NCBI RefSeq assembly: GCF_002723615.1
Contig: NZ_KZ304951.1
Location: forward strand, 331,344 to 395,343
From: Limimaricola cinnabarinus
GTDB taxonomy: Bacteria > Pseudomonadota > Alphaproteobacteria > Rhodobacterales > Rhodobacteraceae
Reading direction: 5' to 3'
DNA: 64,000 nucleotides
This document shows positions 9,254-17,892 of this stretch, piece by piece (position 1 is the stretch's first letter; every line of letters starts with the position of its first letter). Under the pieces are notes generated by a model. It saw only the letters and a list, made by a program, of their open reading frames with translations, did no database searches and was not told the DNA's origin. The position numbers and the translations under genes were made by a program.

Positions 9254-10450
9254 ATGGAACTTTCGCATCGCATCACGCGCATCAATGACGGCGGCTCGGA
9301 CGGGTGGGACCTGTTTCGCAAGGCGCGCCGGATGATCGCCTCCGGCGTGCCCGTGGTCGAGCTGACCATCGGCGAGCACGACATCCGCACCGACCCGCGC
9401 ATTCTCGACGCGATGGACCGCGCCGCGCGCGGCGGCCATACCGGATACGCCGCCGTGGCCGGGACCGATGCGCTGCGGGCCGAGATCGCCCACCGCGTGG
9501 CCGCGCAAAGCGGTGTCGCCACCACGCCCGAGAACGTGCTGGTGGTGCCCGGCGGTCAGGCCGGGCTGTTCATGGCCCATATGGCGGCCTGCGAGCCGGG
9601 CGACGCCGCGCTCTATGTCGATCCCTATTACGCGACCTATCCCGGCACGCTGCGCGCGGCCGGCGCAAGGGCGATCGCGGTGGCGGCGCGGCCCGAGCAC
9701 GGCTTCGTGCCGCAAGCCGGGGATATCGAGGCGGCGATCGACGCGGCGGGCGGCCCGGTGCGCTCCTTGCTGATCAACAGCCCCAACAACCCCACGGGCG
9801 CGGTCTATGACCGCGCGGCGCTGGAGCGGATCGGCGCGGTCTGCGAGCGGCGCGACCTGTGGCTGATTTCCGACGAGGTCTATGAGGGGCAGGTCTGGGA
9901 AGGCGCGCATCTGAGCCCGCGCGCCCTGCCCGGCCTCGCCCAACGCAGCTTGGTCGTGGGCTCGATGTCCAAGGGCCATGCCATGACCGGCAGCCGCGTC
10001 GGCTGGATCATCGGCCCGGCGGAGGCGATCGTGGCGCTCGAGGATCTCGCCACCAACATGACCTATGGCCTTCCGGGTTTCATACAGGATGCGGCGCTGC
10101 ACGCGTTGCGGCTCGGGCCTGTCTTCGAGGCCGAGATCGCCGCCCCCTTCCGGCGCAGGCGCGAGATCGCGCGGCGGCTTGTCGCGGCGCAGGAGGTGGT
10201 GCGCGCCGTGCCGATGCAGGGCGCGATGTATGCGCTGCTCGACATCCGCGCGACGGGGCTGTCGGGCGAAGCCTTTGCCGAGGCGCTGCTGGAGCGCGAG
10301 CGGATCGCCGTCATGCCCGGCGAAAGCTTCGGCCAGGCGGCGCGGGGGCATGTGAGGGTGGCGCTGACGGTCGAGGACGCGCGGCTCGAGGCGGCGCTGG
10401 CCCGGCTGCTCGCGCTGGCGGGCGAGCTGGCGGAAAAAAGGGGGCCGTGA
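9254..10450 (+). CDS. PLP-dependent class I/II aminotransferase
   Basis: Fold-type I aminotransferase of 398 residues, transferring amino groups between an amino acid and a 2-oxo acid. Visible motifs are NSPNNPTGAVYD (PLP/substrate Asn), the Asp-Tyr pair in WLISDEVYEGQVW, and the Schiff-base lysine with phosphate-binding residues in GSMSKGHAMTGSRVGWIIG. ATG 9254 is the only start that keeps the MELSHRITRI N-terminus without an unconserved extension. The substrate (aspartate, aromatic, alanine or methionine type) cannot be told from sequence. It stands alone on plus, divergent from cysS, with its stop codon inside the loop of the following terminator. Confidence 0.88.
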   Translation: MELSHRITRINDGGSDGWDLFRKARRMIASGVPVVELTIGEHDIRTDPRILDAMDRAARGGHTGYAAVAGTDALRAEIAHRVAAQSGVATTPENVLVVPGGQAGLFMAHMAACEPGDAALYVDPYYATYPGTLRAAGARAIAVAARPEHGFVPQAGDIEAAIDAAGGPVRSLLINSPNNPTGAVYDRAALERIGAVCERRDLWLISDEVYEGQVWEGAHLSPRALPGLAQRSLVVGSMSKGHAMTGSRVGWIIGPAEAIVALEDLATNMTYGLPGFIQDAALHALRLGPVFEAEIAAPFRRRREIARRLVAAQEVVRAVPMQGAMYALLDIRATGLSGEAFAEALLERERIAVMPGESFGQAARGHVRVALTVEDARLEAALARLLALAGELAEKRGP

Positions 10451-10466
10451 CCGGCCCCCTTTTTCC
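10434..10466. terminator. Bidirectional intrinsic terminator
   Basis: Inverted repeat GGGGGCC / GGCCCCC flanked by an A-run upstream and a T-run downstream, so it can terminate both the plus-strand aminotransferase and the convergent minus-strand outer-membrane gene. The aminotransferase TGA (10448-10450) forms part of the loop. Confidence 0.85.
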
Positions 10467-10511
10467 TCGTGCGGTTCTTCGAGCGGCCCGGCGGTTGGCC
10501 GGGCCGTTCGA

Positions 10512-11120
10512 TCAGAAGCGGTAGGAGATGCGCGCGGCGGCGGTGGTCGCGTCGAGATCGGTGTCACCGAGGTCTTCGAACTCGTGCTTGAGCACTTCGG
10601 CACCGACGGTGACGTTCTCGGTGACCTTGTAGTCGACACCGGCACCGTAGACATAGCCGTCGAACTGGTCCTCACCGTCGATCTCGTCGGCGGTGTAGGC
10701 GCTGGCGTAGCCCGCGGTCACGTAGGGCAGGAAGGCGCCCGCGTCATAGCCCGCGCGCAGCTTGGCGGCGGCGATGCCGTCGATCTCGTTGCCGGTGGCC
10801 TCGTCTTCGATCTCGGCGCCGGCATAGGAGATTTCGCCACCGAGGACGAGCTTGCCGAAGTCGTAGTCGTAGCCGAGCTGGGCACCATAGACCGAGCCGT
10901 CATCGTCGAAGCTGTCGTCATCGGCTTCGGTCTCGCCATAGCCGAGCTGACCACCGGCATAGAAACCGGTCCAATCGCTCACGGCGACCGGAGCGGGGGC
11001 GACGGCGACGGGCGCGGTCGGGGCCACCGGGTCGGCGACGGGCATGGCCAGGCCACCGGCAAAGGCGGGGGCGGAGAGCAGGCCGAGGGCCAGCGCGGAG
11101 GTGAGGGTCTTGGTCATCAT
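10512..11120 (-). CDS. Outer-membrane beta-barrel protein (OmpA-like barrel / porin-type)
   Basis: A 202-residue exported protein. Its signal peptide MMTKTLTSALALGLLSAPAFAGG has an AFA cleavage site near residue 22, followed by a short Pro/Ala-rich stretch. The barrel then starts with DWTGFYAGGQLGYG and shows alternating aromatic/glycine strands ending in a C-terminal Phe (RISYRF), the Omp85 recognition signal. This fits the eight-stranded OMP_b-brl family. ATG 11120 has AGGAG six bases upstream; ATG 11117 is the alternative. The loops are very acidic (ADDDSFDDDGS), which is common in marine or halotolerant bacteria. Role unknown: structural protein or small porin. Confidence 0.85.
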   Translation of the reverse strand: MMTKTLTSALALGLLSAPAFAGGLAMPVADPVAPTAPVAVAPAPVAVSDWTGFYAGGQLGYGETEADDDSFDDDGSVYGAQLGYDYDFGKLVLGGEISYAGAEIEDEATGNEIDGIAAAKLRAGYDAGAFLPYVTAGYASAYTADEIDGEDQFDGYVYGAGVDYKVTENVTVGAEVLKHEFEDLGDTDLDATTAAARISYRF

Positions 11121-11316
11121 CTGTAGCTCCTGTTCGTACATTGCCCGGCCGCCCAAGTTCGGGGAGGAAGCGACCGCGGCAGACGCCCGGCTTTACCGGT
11201 GCGCCCATGACGAACACATGGCGCAGTTAAGTGTTCAATACGATTGCACAAAAATGCGCAGCCCCGACGCCGTGCACGCGCAGAATCCTGCCCGCCTTTC
11301 GGCGGCACTCTGCCGA

Positions 11317-12438
11317 TTACCCGGCGGCACTCGCGCGCAGAACCTCGATCACGGCCTCGCGCGGCACATCGGAGGTCACGAATGCGTGACCGATGCCGCG
11401 CGCCAGCACGAAACGCAGCACGCCTTCCTTCACCTTCTTGTCCTGCCCCATCAGTTCGAGCAGCGACTCGGGCCCCGGCAGATCGCCCGGAATGTCGCGC
11501 AGCTCGGCGCGCATGCCCATTTCGGCGAGATGCGCGCGCAGGCGGCTCGGCTCTTCTTGCGAACACAGGCCCAGCCGGGCCGAAAGATCGAAGGCAAGCG
11601 CGCAGCCGATCGCCACCCCCTCGCCATGCCTGAGCCGGTCCGAATAGCCCGTCGCCGCCTCCAGCGCGTGGCAGAAGGTATGGCCGAGATTGAGCAGCGC
11701 CCGGTCGCCCTGCTCGGTCTCGTCGCGCATCACGATCTCGGCCTTCATCTCGCAGGAGCGGCGCACCGCTTCGAGCCGCGCCGCTGCGTCGCCGTCGCGC
11801 AGGCGCGGGCCATGGGTCTCCAGCCATGCAAAGAATTCGGCATCACCCAGCAGCCCGTATTTCACCACCTCGCCATAGCCCGACAGGAATTCGCGCTCGG
11901 GCAGCGTGTCGAGAAGCGCGATATCGGCGAGCACGAGCGCGGGCTGGTGGAACGCCCCGGCGAGGTTCTTGCCCTGCGCGGTGTTGATGCCGGTCTTGCC
12001 GCCGACCGAGCTGTCGACCTGCGCGAGCAGCGTGGTCGGGATCTGCACGAAGCGGACGCCGCGCCGCATGATCGCGGCGGCAAAGCCCGCGAGATCGCCG
12101 ATCACGCCACCGCCGAAAGCGACCACGAGATCGCCGCGCTCGACCCGGTTCTCGATCATCCATTCGGTGGCGCGCGCCAGCCCGTCCCAAGACTTGGTCG
12201 CCTCGCCTTCGGGCAGGGCAAGGCTCACCGCCTCGATGCCATCGGCGGCCAGCCCCTCGATCAGCGTGGCCAGATGCGCCCGCGCCACCGTCTCATCGGT
12301 CACGATGGCGACGCGGCTGCGCCGCAGCAGCGGCGCGATGTGCCGCCCGGCCTGCGCCGTAAGCCCGGCGCCGACATGAATGTCATAGGCGCGCCCCGGC
12401 AGGTCGACCCGGACGGTGGCGGTCTGTGGTGCGGTCAT
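11317..12438 (-). CDS. aroB: 3-dehydroquinate synthase
   Basis: Converts DAHP to 3-dehydroquinate, step 2 of the shikimate pathway, using NAD+ and a divalent metal. The 373-residue protein has the NAD-binding GGGVIGDLAGFAAAIMRRG block, PTTLLAQVDSSVGGKTGIN, and metal ligands in LNLGHTFCHALE and HGEGVAIG. Its start overlaps the aroK stop by 4 nt (ATGA-type), giving an aroK-aroB operon on minus. Length is normal. Confidence 0.97.
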   Translation of the reverse strand: MTAPQTATVRVDLPGRAYDIHVGAGLTAQAGRHIAPLLRRSRVAIVTDETVARAHLATLIEGLAADGIEAVSLALPEGEATKSWDGLARATEWMIENRVERGDLVVAFGGGVIGDLAGFAAAIMRRGVRFVQIPTTLLAQVDSSVGGKTGINTAQGKNLAGAFHQPALVLADIALLDTLPEREFLSGYGEVVKYGLLGDAEFFAWLETHGPRLRDGDAAARLEAVRRSCEMKAEIVMRDETEQGDRALLNLGHTFCHALEAATGYSDRLRHGEGVAIGCALAFDLSARLGLCSQEEPSRLRAHLAEMGMRAELRDIPGDLPGPESLLELMGQDKKVKEGVLRFVLARGIGHAFVTSDVPREAVIEVLRASAAG

Positions 12439-13013
12439 CGGCGGGTCTCCAGTATATCGGGGCGGGTGGCGAGAAGCTCGATCACGCGGTCGGTGGTGCG
12501 GTCGATCGAATCCCCGGCCTGCGCGGTGAGCCGCAGCTCGGCCTGCGCGTAGATGTCGCGCCGCTCATCGAGCAGCCGCGCCAGCGTTGCGCGCGGATCG
12601 GCGGTGCGCAGCAAAGGCCGGGTCGATTTGTGGCGGACGCGCTCCCACAGAAGATCGAGATCCGCATCGAGCCAGAGCGCCGCGCCGCGCTCCGCGATGA
12701 GCGCGCGGTTCTGCGGCGCGAGATAGGCGCCGCCGCCGGTCGAGATGACGCGCGGCCCGGCCGCGAGCAGCCGCGACAGCACCTCGCTTTCGCGCGCGCG
12801 AAAGAAGGCCTCGCCGTCGCGCGCGAAGATCTCGGCGATGGTGCGGCCCGCGGCCTCCTCGATCGCGGCGTCGCTGTCCACGAAACCGCATCCCAGGCGG
12901 GTCGACAGGGCGCGGCCGATCGCGGTCTTGCCCGAGCCCATCATGCCCACCAGCACCACGGGTCGGAGCAGCCCGCCGCCGCCCATGGCCTTCGCGCCGT
13001 CCTTCGCCGTCAT
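12435..13013 (-). CDS. aroK: Shikimate kinase
   Basis: Phosphorylates shikimate with ATP. The 192-residue P-loop kinase has GMMGSGKTAIGRALS (Walker A), FVDSDAAIEE (shikimate-binding Asp) and ISTGGGAY (the GGG motif). ATG 13013 is chosen because AAGG lies five bases upstream. A further upstream ATG would add an unconserved Pro/Ala-rich head, and a later ATG at about 12987 would still keep the P-loop. First gene of aroK-aroB. Divergent from the small membrane protein gene at 13175. Confidence 0.95.
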   Translation of the reverse strand: MTAKDGAKAMGGGGLLRPVVLVGMMGSGKTAIGRALSTRLGCGFVDSDAAIEEAAGRTIAEIFARDGEAFFRARESEVLSRLLAAGPRVISTGGGAYLAPQNRALIAERGAALWLDADLDLLWERVRHKSTRPLLRTADPRATLARLLDERRDIYAQAELRLTAQAGDSIDRTTDRVIELLATRPDILETRR

Positions 13014-13174
13014 CCGCGCCTTTTCGCCTCCGTCGAGCTTCCGTCGCGCCCCGCCGGGCGGGGCTGGCAATTTCTCGCCCTGAATGACGTGATATCCGCC
13101 GAAAGACCAGTTATGAATCGCTCGAAAGAGGCGGCGCAGGTCCGCCCGCGGACCGGGGCAAGGGAACGAGTAAG

Positions 13175-13345
13175 ATGCTGAGACGACTGATCTGGGCGCT
13201 GGTGAAGGCGGCGCTGATCCTTGTGGTGCTGGCGGCGCTGGGCGTGCTGGCCTATGCCTATGTGGGGCCCATGCTGTTCCCCGCCGATTTCGCCGCCCCC
13301 GCGACGGAGGTGGTCAAACCCGTCACCCTCGAGATCGGCCAGTGA
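13175..13345 (+). CDS. Small single-pass membrane protein (56 residues)
   Basis: Encodes a 56-residue protein with a basic start (MLRRLIWALVKAA), one transmembrane helix of Leu/Val/Ala (residues about 8-31) and a Pro/Ala tail. Support for a real gene is the GGGAACGAG ribosome-binding region and the 4-nt overlap with the next gene, whose GTG lies inside its stop. No family is recognised. It begins a coupled series: this gene, the unknown secreted protein, then xerD. Confidence 0.65.
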   Translation: MLRRLIWALVKAALILVVLAALGVLAYAYVGPMLFPADFAAPATEVVKPVTLEIGQ

Positions 13346-14907
13346 TCAAGACGTCGCGTCTTCTGCTCGCGGCGGGCGCGATGGCGGCCTTGGCCTCCGG
13401 CGGCGCGGCCCAGACCGAGGCGAGCGGCGGAGAACCGCTCTCGGCGATCGACTGGCTGTCACGGTCGGTGACGCCGCCCCCCGTGGCCGATATCGGCCCG
13501 CCCGAAGCGCCGGTGGCCGACAGCGCCGCCGCGCCGCGGATCTCGGTGCAGCCGCTCGATTCCGCCTCGCCCGACTCGGTGGGCCTTGTCGCGCCGCGGC
13601 TGTCGGGCCTGCCGCGCGGGCTGTGGTCGGCCAGCGCGCAGGACAAGCTGATCGCGCTGATCGAGGCGCAGCCGATCGAAACGCTGCCCGCGGTCGAGGG
13701 GCTGTTGCGCCTGCTCATGCTGGCCGCGGCCGATCCGCCGGCCGGCGCCGACGCGCGCGGCAAGCTGTTTCTGGCCCGGATCGACCGGCTGCTCGAAACC
13801 GCGGCGCTGGAGCCCGCGGCGGAGCTTCTGCAGGAGGCCGGACCCGACGATCCCGAGCGGTTTCGCCGCTGGTTCGACATCGCCCTGCTGACGGGAACGG
13901 AGAACACCGCCTGCCGGGCCATGCGCGACAAGCCCGCCATCGCGCCGACCTGGCCGGCGCGCATCTTCTGCCTCGCGCGCGAGGGCGATTGGCAGGCGGC
14001 GGCGCTGACGCTCAATTCGGCCCGCGCGCTGGGCGAGGTGACGGATGCCGAGGACGCGATGCTGTCGCGTTTCCTCGACCCCGATTACTACGAGGGCGAA
14101 CCGCCGCTGGAGGCGCCCGAACGGGTGACGCCGCTGGTCTACCGGCTGCGCGAGGCGGTGGGCGAGACCATGCCCGCCGCCGGCCTGCCCCGCGCCTTCA
14201 GCCATGCCGATCTGCGCCCGACCAAGGCCTGGCGCGCGCAGCTCGAAGCGGCCGAACGCCTCGCGCGTCACGGCGCGATCGAGCCCGCGCGCCTGTTCGG
14301 CATCTATACCGCGCGCACCCCCGCCGCCTCGGGCGGCATCTGGGACCGGGCCGCCGCGGTCCAGGCCTTCGACACCGCGCTGCGGGCCGAGGACCGGCGG
14401 GCCGTGGCCGAGACCCTGCCCGCGGCGTGGACGGCGATGCGCGCGGCCCGGCTGCGCGCCGCCTTCGCGCAGCACTACGCCACCGATCTCGCCGCGCTGG
14501 AGCTGCCCGACACGGTCGCCGGCATCGCGCTGGAGGTGGCGCTGCTCGGCCCCGATTACGAGGCCGCCGCCTTGGCGCCGGACGCGCCGATCGACAATGC
14601 GGGCCTTGCGGCGGCGCTGGCGCGCGGGCTGAGCGCGCCGCCCTTCGGCCCGCCGCCCGAAGAGCCGATGGCGCTGGCGCTGCTCGACGGCTTTTCGGAC
14701 CGCGCGCCGCCCGAGGCGCTTGCGCGGATGATCGAGGAGGATCGGCTGGGCGAGGCCATCCTGCGGGCGACGCTGCTCATCGATCAGGGCCGCGCCGGCG
14801 ACACGGGCGCGCTGTCCGACGGGCTGGCCACGCTGCGCGCGGTCGGGATGGAGGAGGTGGCGCGCCGCATCGCGTTGCAGGTGCTCTTGCTGGACAGACC
14901 CGCATGA
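13342..14907 (+). CDS. Unknown exported, helix-rich protein of 521 residues
   Basis: Starts at GTG 13342, overlapping the preceding stop, with a signal peptide (MIKTSRLLLAAGAMAALASGGAAQ). The mature protein is rich in Ala, Leu, Arg and Glu, predicted helical with repeat-like spacing, and has a proline-rich N-terminal linker (about residues 45-75). No catalytic motif is seen. Two Cys pairs are possible (CRAMRDK, FCLARE). Its stop overlaps the xerD ATG, so it is translationally coupled to a site-specific recombinase although it is itself periplasmic. Function is unknown; tetratricopeptide-like solenoid structure is a guess. Confidence 0.7.
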   Translation: MIKTSRLLLAAGAMAALASGGAAQTEASGGEPLSAIDWLSRSVTPPPVADIGPPEAPVADSAAAPRISVQPLDSASPDSVGLVAPRLSGLPRGLWSASAQDKLIALIEAQPIETLPAVEGLLRLLMLAAADPPAGADARGKLFLARIDRLLETAALEPAAELLQEAGPDDPERFRRWFDIALLTGTENTACRAMRDKPAIAPTWPARIFCLAREGDWQAAALTLNSARALGEVTDAEDAMLSRFLDPDYYEGEPPLEAPERVTPLVYRLREAVGETMPAAGLPRAFSHADLRPTKAWRAQLEAAERLARHGAIEPARLFGIYTARTPAASGGIWDRAAAVQAFDTALRAEDRRAVAETLPAAWTAMRAARLRAAFAQHYATDLAALELPDTVAGIALEVALLGPDYEAAALAPDAPIDNAGLAAALARGLSAPPFGPPPEEPMALALLDGFSDRAPPEALARMIEEDRLGEAILRATLLIDQGRAGDTGALSDGLATLRAVGMEEVARRIALQVLLLDRPA

Positions 14908-15866
14908 GCCGGTCGCAGGCCGCGACGATGCCGATGCCGCACTGGATCTCGGCCTTTCTAGAGGCGCAGGCCGCCGAGCTCGACGCGGCCCGCAACACCC
15001 TGCTCGCCTATGGGCGCGACCTGAACGCCTTTGCGGGGTGGCTGGCCTATCGAAACCGCCATTTCGCCGATGCGACGCAGAACGATGTCGAGAGTTACCT
15101 CGTCTCCTGCGAGGCCGAGGGGCTCTCCAGCGCCACCCGCGCGCGGCGGCTCTCCTCGATCCGGCAGCTCTACCGCTTCGCCTTCGAGGAGGGCTGGCGC
15201 GAGGACAACCCGGCGATCCGGCTCAAGGGCCCGGGCCGCGCGCGCCGCCTGCCCGGCACGCTTTCGCGCGAGGAGGTCGAGGCGCTGCTTGCGGCGGCGC
15301 GCGAGCATCCGCGCGACCCGTTGCGCGCCACCTGCCTGATGGAGCTGCTCTACGCCACGGGGCTGCGCGTCTCGGAGCTGGTCAGCCTGCCGGTCGCGGC
15401 GCTGCGCGGCGACCCCGAGATGCTGCTGGTGCGCGGCAAGGGCGGGCGCGAGCGCATGGTGCCCTTGTCGCGCCCGGCCCGCGTCGCGGCCGCCGCATGG
15501 CTGGCCCGGCGCGATGCCATGCAGGCGGCGCAGACCGCCGCCGGCAAGCCCGAATCGCGCTTTCTCTTTCCCGCGCGCGGGCGGGACGGCCACCTGACCC
15601 GCCAGAGCTTCTTCGTCATGGTCAAGGAGCTGGCCGCGCGCGCCGGCATCGCGCCCGACCAGGTGACGCCGCATGTGCTGCGCCACGCCTTCGCGAGCCA
15701 CCTTCTCGCCGGCGGCGCGGATCTCAGGGCGATCCAGGCGCTGCTCGGCCATGCCGATCTTTCGACCACCGAGATCTATACCCACGTGCAAGGCGAGCGC
15801 CTCAGCGCGCTCGTGCATGCGCACCACCCCCTTGCCCGCGCCGGGACGCGCGACGACAAGGCTTGA
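14904..15866 (+). CDS. xerD: Site-specific tyrosine recombinase XerD
   Basis: With XerC it resolves chromosome dimers at dif under FtsK control. The 320-residue protein has the N-terminal SAM-like core-binding domain (residues about 12-100) and a C-terminal catalytic domain. The catalytic residues are visible: Arg155 in ATGLRVSEL, Lys in GKGGRER, HVLRHAFASHLL (His-x-x-Arg), LLGHADLSTT and Tyr in TEIYTHV. Start ATG 14904 overlaps the upstream stop. It is chromosomal housekeeping rather than a phage integrase: there is no excisionase, att repeat or cargo nearby. XerC cannot be strictly excluded without comparison. Confidence 0.92.
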   Translation: MSRSQAATMPMPHWISAFLEAQAAELDAARNTLLAYGRDLNAFAGWLAYRNRHFADATQNDVESYLVSCEAEGLSSATRARRLSSIRQLYRFAFEEGWREDNPAIRLKGPGRARRLPGTLSREEVEALLAAAREHPRDPLRATCLMELLYATGLRVSELVSLPVAALRGDPEMLLVRGKGGRERMVPLSRPARVAAAAWLARRDAMQAAQTAAGKPESRFLFPARGRDGHLTRQSFFVMVKELAARAGIAPDQVTPHVLRHAFASHLLAGGADLRAIQALLGHADLSTTEIYTHVQGERLSALVHAHHPLARAGTRDDKA

Positions 15867-15918
15867 TCGACACCGCCCCGCCCCATACCTCGGCAGGGCC
15901 AAACTTGCGAAGGACCCC

Positions 15919-17229
15919 ATGGAAACCGCCCTCGACGCCGCCTTCTGGATCACCAGCATCGCGATCCTCCTTCTTCTGGTGGCTTCGGCCTTCTTCTCGG
16001 GCTCCGAGACGGCGCTGACCGCCGCCTCGCGCGGCAAGCTGCGCGCCGCGGCCGATCGCGGCTCCAAGGGAGCCGAGCAGGCGTTGCATGTCACCGAAGA
16101 CAACGAGCGGCTGATCGGCTCGGTGCTGCTGGGCAACAACGTCGTCAACATCCTCGCTACCTCGCTCGCCACCGCGCTTCTGACCCGCGTCTTCGGCGAC
16201 AGCGGCGTTGCCGCGGCGACTCTGGTGATGACGCTCCTGGTGCTGATCTTCGCCGAGGTGCTGCCCAAGACCTATGCCATCACCAATGCCGAGACCTTCG
16301 CCAGCGCCGTCGCGCGGCCCATCGGCTGGGTGATCCTGATCTTCGCGCCGGTCGTCTCGGCGGTGCAGGTGCTGGTGCGGGCGCTCTTGCGGATGGTCGG
16401 CGTGCGCACCGACCCCGACACCAACGTGCTGGCGGTGCGCGAGGAGATCGCCGGCGCGCTCAGCCTCGGCCACGAGGAGGGCGTGGTCGACCGCGAGGAC
16501 CGCAACCGCATCCTCGGCGCGCTCGATCTGGGCGACCGCACGGTCGAGGAGGTGATGCTGCACCGCTCCAACATCGCGATGATCGACGCCGGCCGCCCGG
16601 CGACCGAAATCCTGACGCTCTGCCTCGAAAGCCCGCATACCCGGCTGCCGCTCTACCGCGACGAGCCCGAGAACATCGTCGGCATCCTCCATGCCAAGGA
16701 CCTGCTGCGCGCCATGCACAGGATGATGATGGGCGACGGCGCCGTCGACACGGCGGAGCTGGAAAGCTTCGACATCATGGATGTCGCGATGACGCCCTAT
16801 TTCATCCCCGAGACCACGACGCTCGACGACCAGATGCGGCAGTTTCTCAAGCGGCACACGCATTTCGCGCTGGTGGTCGATGAATACGGCGCGCTGCGCG
16901 GGCTGATCACGCTCGAGGACATCCTCGAAGAGATCGTCGGCGAGATCTCGGACGAGTTCGACGCCGAGCGCGAGGAGCCGATCGCGATGACCGAGGATGG
17001 CGCCTATGTGATCGACGGCTCGATGACGATCCGCGATCTCAACCGGCGGCAGGACTGGAACCTGCCCGACGAGGAGGCCAACACCATCGCGGGCCTCGTC
17101 ATCCACGAAGCGCAGATGATCCCGACCGAGGGGCAGGTGTTCAGCTTCCACGGCTTCCGCTTCGAGGTCATCGCCAAGGAAGAGAACCGGATCGCGACGC
17201 TGAAGATCCGCCCGCTCGACGCGGCCTGA
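15919..17229 (+). CDS. CNNM/CorC-HlyC family membrane protein (DUF21, CBS pair, CorC domain)
   Basis: A 436-residue inner-membrane protein. The N-terminal DUF21/CNNM domain has three to four transmembrane segments and the conserved FFSGSETALTAASR and GNNVVNILATSLA motifs. A CBS-domain pair follows (about residues 205-330, including HTRLPLYRDEPENIVGILH), then a C-terminal FAD-binding-like CorC/HlyC transporter-associated domain. Relatives take part in Mg2+/Co2+ efflux or homeostasis; 'haemolysin' in old annotations is misleading. ATG 15919 begins a typical METALDAAFW N-terminus. It follows xerD by 52 bp and is followed by a strong terminator. Confidence 0.9.
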   Translation: METALDAAFWITSIAILLLLVASAFFSGSETALTAASRGKLRAAADRGSKGAEQALHVTEDNERLIGSVLLGNNVVNILATSLATALLTRVFGDSGVAAATLVMTLLVLIFAEVLPKTYAITNAETFASAVARPIGWVILIFAPVVSAVQVLVRALLRMVGVRTDPDTNVLAVREEIAGALSLGHEEGVVDREDRNRILGALDLGDRTVEEVMLHRSNIAMIDAGRPATEILTLCLESPHTRLPLYRDEPENIVGILHAKDLLRAMHRMMMGDGAVDTAELESFDIMDVAMTPYFIPETTTLDDQMRQFLKRHTHFALVVDEYGALRGLITLEDILEEIVGEISDEFDAEREEPIAMTEDGAYVIDGSMTIRDLNRRQDWNLPDEEANTIAGLVIHEAQMIPTEGQVFSFHGFRFEVIAKEENRIATLKIRPLDAA

Positions 17230-17265
17230 TCGCAAGCCCTGTCACCGGCCTTGCCCTGCAAGGCC

Positions 17266-17305
17266 AAGGGGCCGGCCTTTCTCGCGAAAGGCCGGCCCCT
17301 TTTTC
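17266..17305 (+). terminator. Intrinsic terminator after the CNNM/CorC gene
   Basis: Fifteen-base inverted repeat AAGGGGCCGGCCTTT / AAAGGCCGGCCCCTT with a 6-nt loop (CTCGCG) and a T-run on the plus strand. The minus-strand reading also has a short T-run, so it may also serve the convergent gene ending at 17323. Confidence 0.9.
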
Positions 17306-17322
17306 CCCTTGAACTTGCGGCT

Positions 17323-17748
17323 TCAGGCGGCGCCGAGCTGCGAGGCCGGGCGCGGCTTGCGCCGCAGCATCCTGACCTGTTCCCCGGCCTCGTCGCCATC
17401 GCGCACGTCGCGTTCATGCGACAGACGGTACCACGTGCCGTCATCCGACAGGTAGGTCGAGGCGCAGCGGGCGCGCAGCGGTGTCGAGCAGCAATCGCGC
17501 CATGCCACGATGGAGTAGCTCAGAAGGACGGTGTCGTCCTCCTGCTGCAGGGTCTGGTCGGTCATCTCGACCGCCTCCCATTGCCGCGCCGGGCGCAACC
17601 CGCGCAAGGCGGCGTCGCGATCCTGAATGTCGGCCGGATACGGAATCACCAACTCACCTCCTGAATCGAGGCGGCGCTGATAGAATTCCCCGCCATCGAA
17701 CCAATGTCTTTTCTCGAGCGTCCAGAGCGTTTCGGCCAGCGGCGCCAT
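17323..17748 (-). CDS. Small NTF2/SnoaL-like (DUF4440-type) protein
   Basis: A 141-residue cytosolic protein. The core LWTLEKRHWFDGGEFYQRRL, then DTVLLSYSIVAWR and TWYRLSHERD, has the pattern of the cystatin-like alpha+beta cone of the NTF2/SnoaL/DUF4440 superfamily. These domains bind small ligands or act as simple hydrolases/isomerases; no substrate can be given. ATG 17748 has a very good GGGAGG six bases upstream. ATG 17769, also with a GGGAG, would add seven residues. Upstream lies an EcfG-like GGAAC-N16-CGTT promoter, so it is probably a stress-induced gene. Confidence 0.75.
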   Translation of the reverse strand: MAPLAETLWTLEKRHWFDGGEFYQRRLDSGGELVIPYPADIQDRDAALRGLRPARQWEAVEMTDQTLQQEDDTVLLSYSIVAWRDCCSTPLRARCASTYLSDDGTWYRLSHERDVRDGDEAGEQVRMLRRKPRPASQLGAA

Positions 17749-17790
17749 TCGGTTCCTCCCATGCGTCATTATCTGTTCTCCCGTGGCACA

Positions 17791-17815
17791 AACGTTACAG
17801 GATTGTTTCCGTTCC
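17791..17815 (-). promoter_or_regulatory. EcfG-type (general stress ECF sigma) promoter candidate 1
   Basis: On the minus strand: GGAAC (17815-17811), a 16-nt spacer, CGTT (17794-17791). This is an exact match to the alphaproteobacterial EcfG consensus GGAAC-N16/17-CGTT. The predicted transcript would begin about 35 nt before the ATG at 17748. A second exact match with the same spacing stands before the stress-like operon at 61798. Confidence 0.65.
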
Positions 17816-17892
17816 GTCAGCAGATCAGTCCTCATGGTTTTGTATCGAATCGTACGTATTACTTGGGCGTGAATCGTCCAGCCCGGCGGGGC

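Noticed and set aside
14904-15866. Tyrosine recombinase as a phage or island integrase
   Set aside because: Length and motifs fit XerD. No att repeats, excisionase or cargo are adjacent and the surrounding genes are core.
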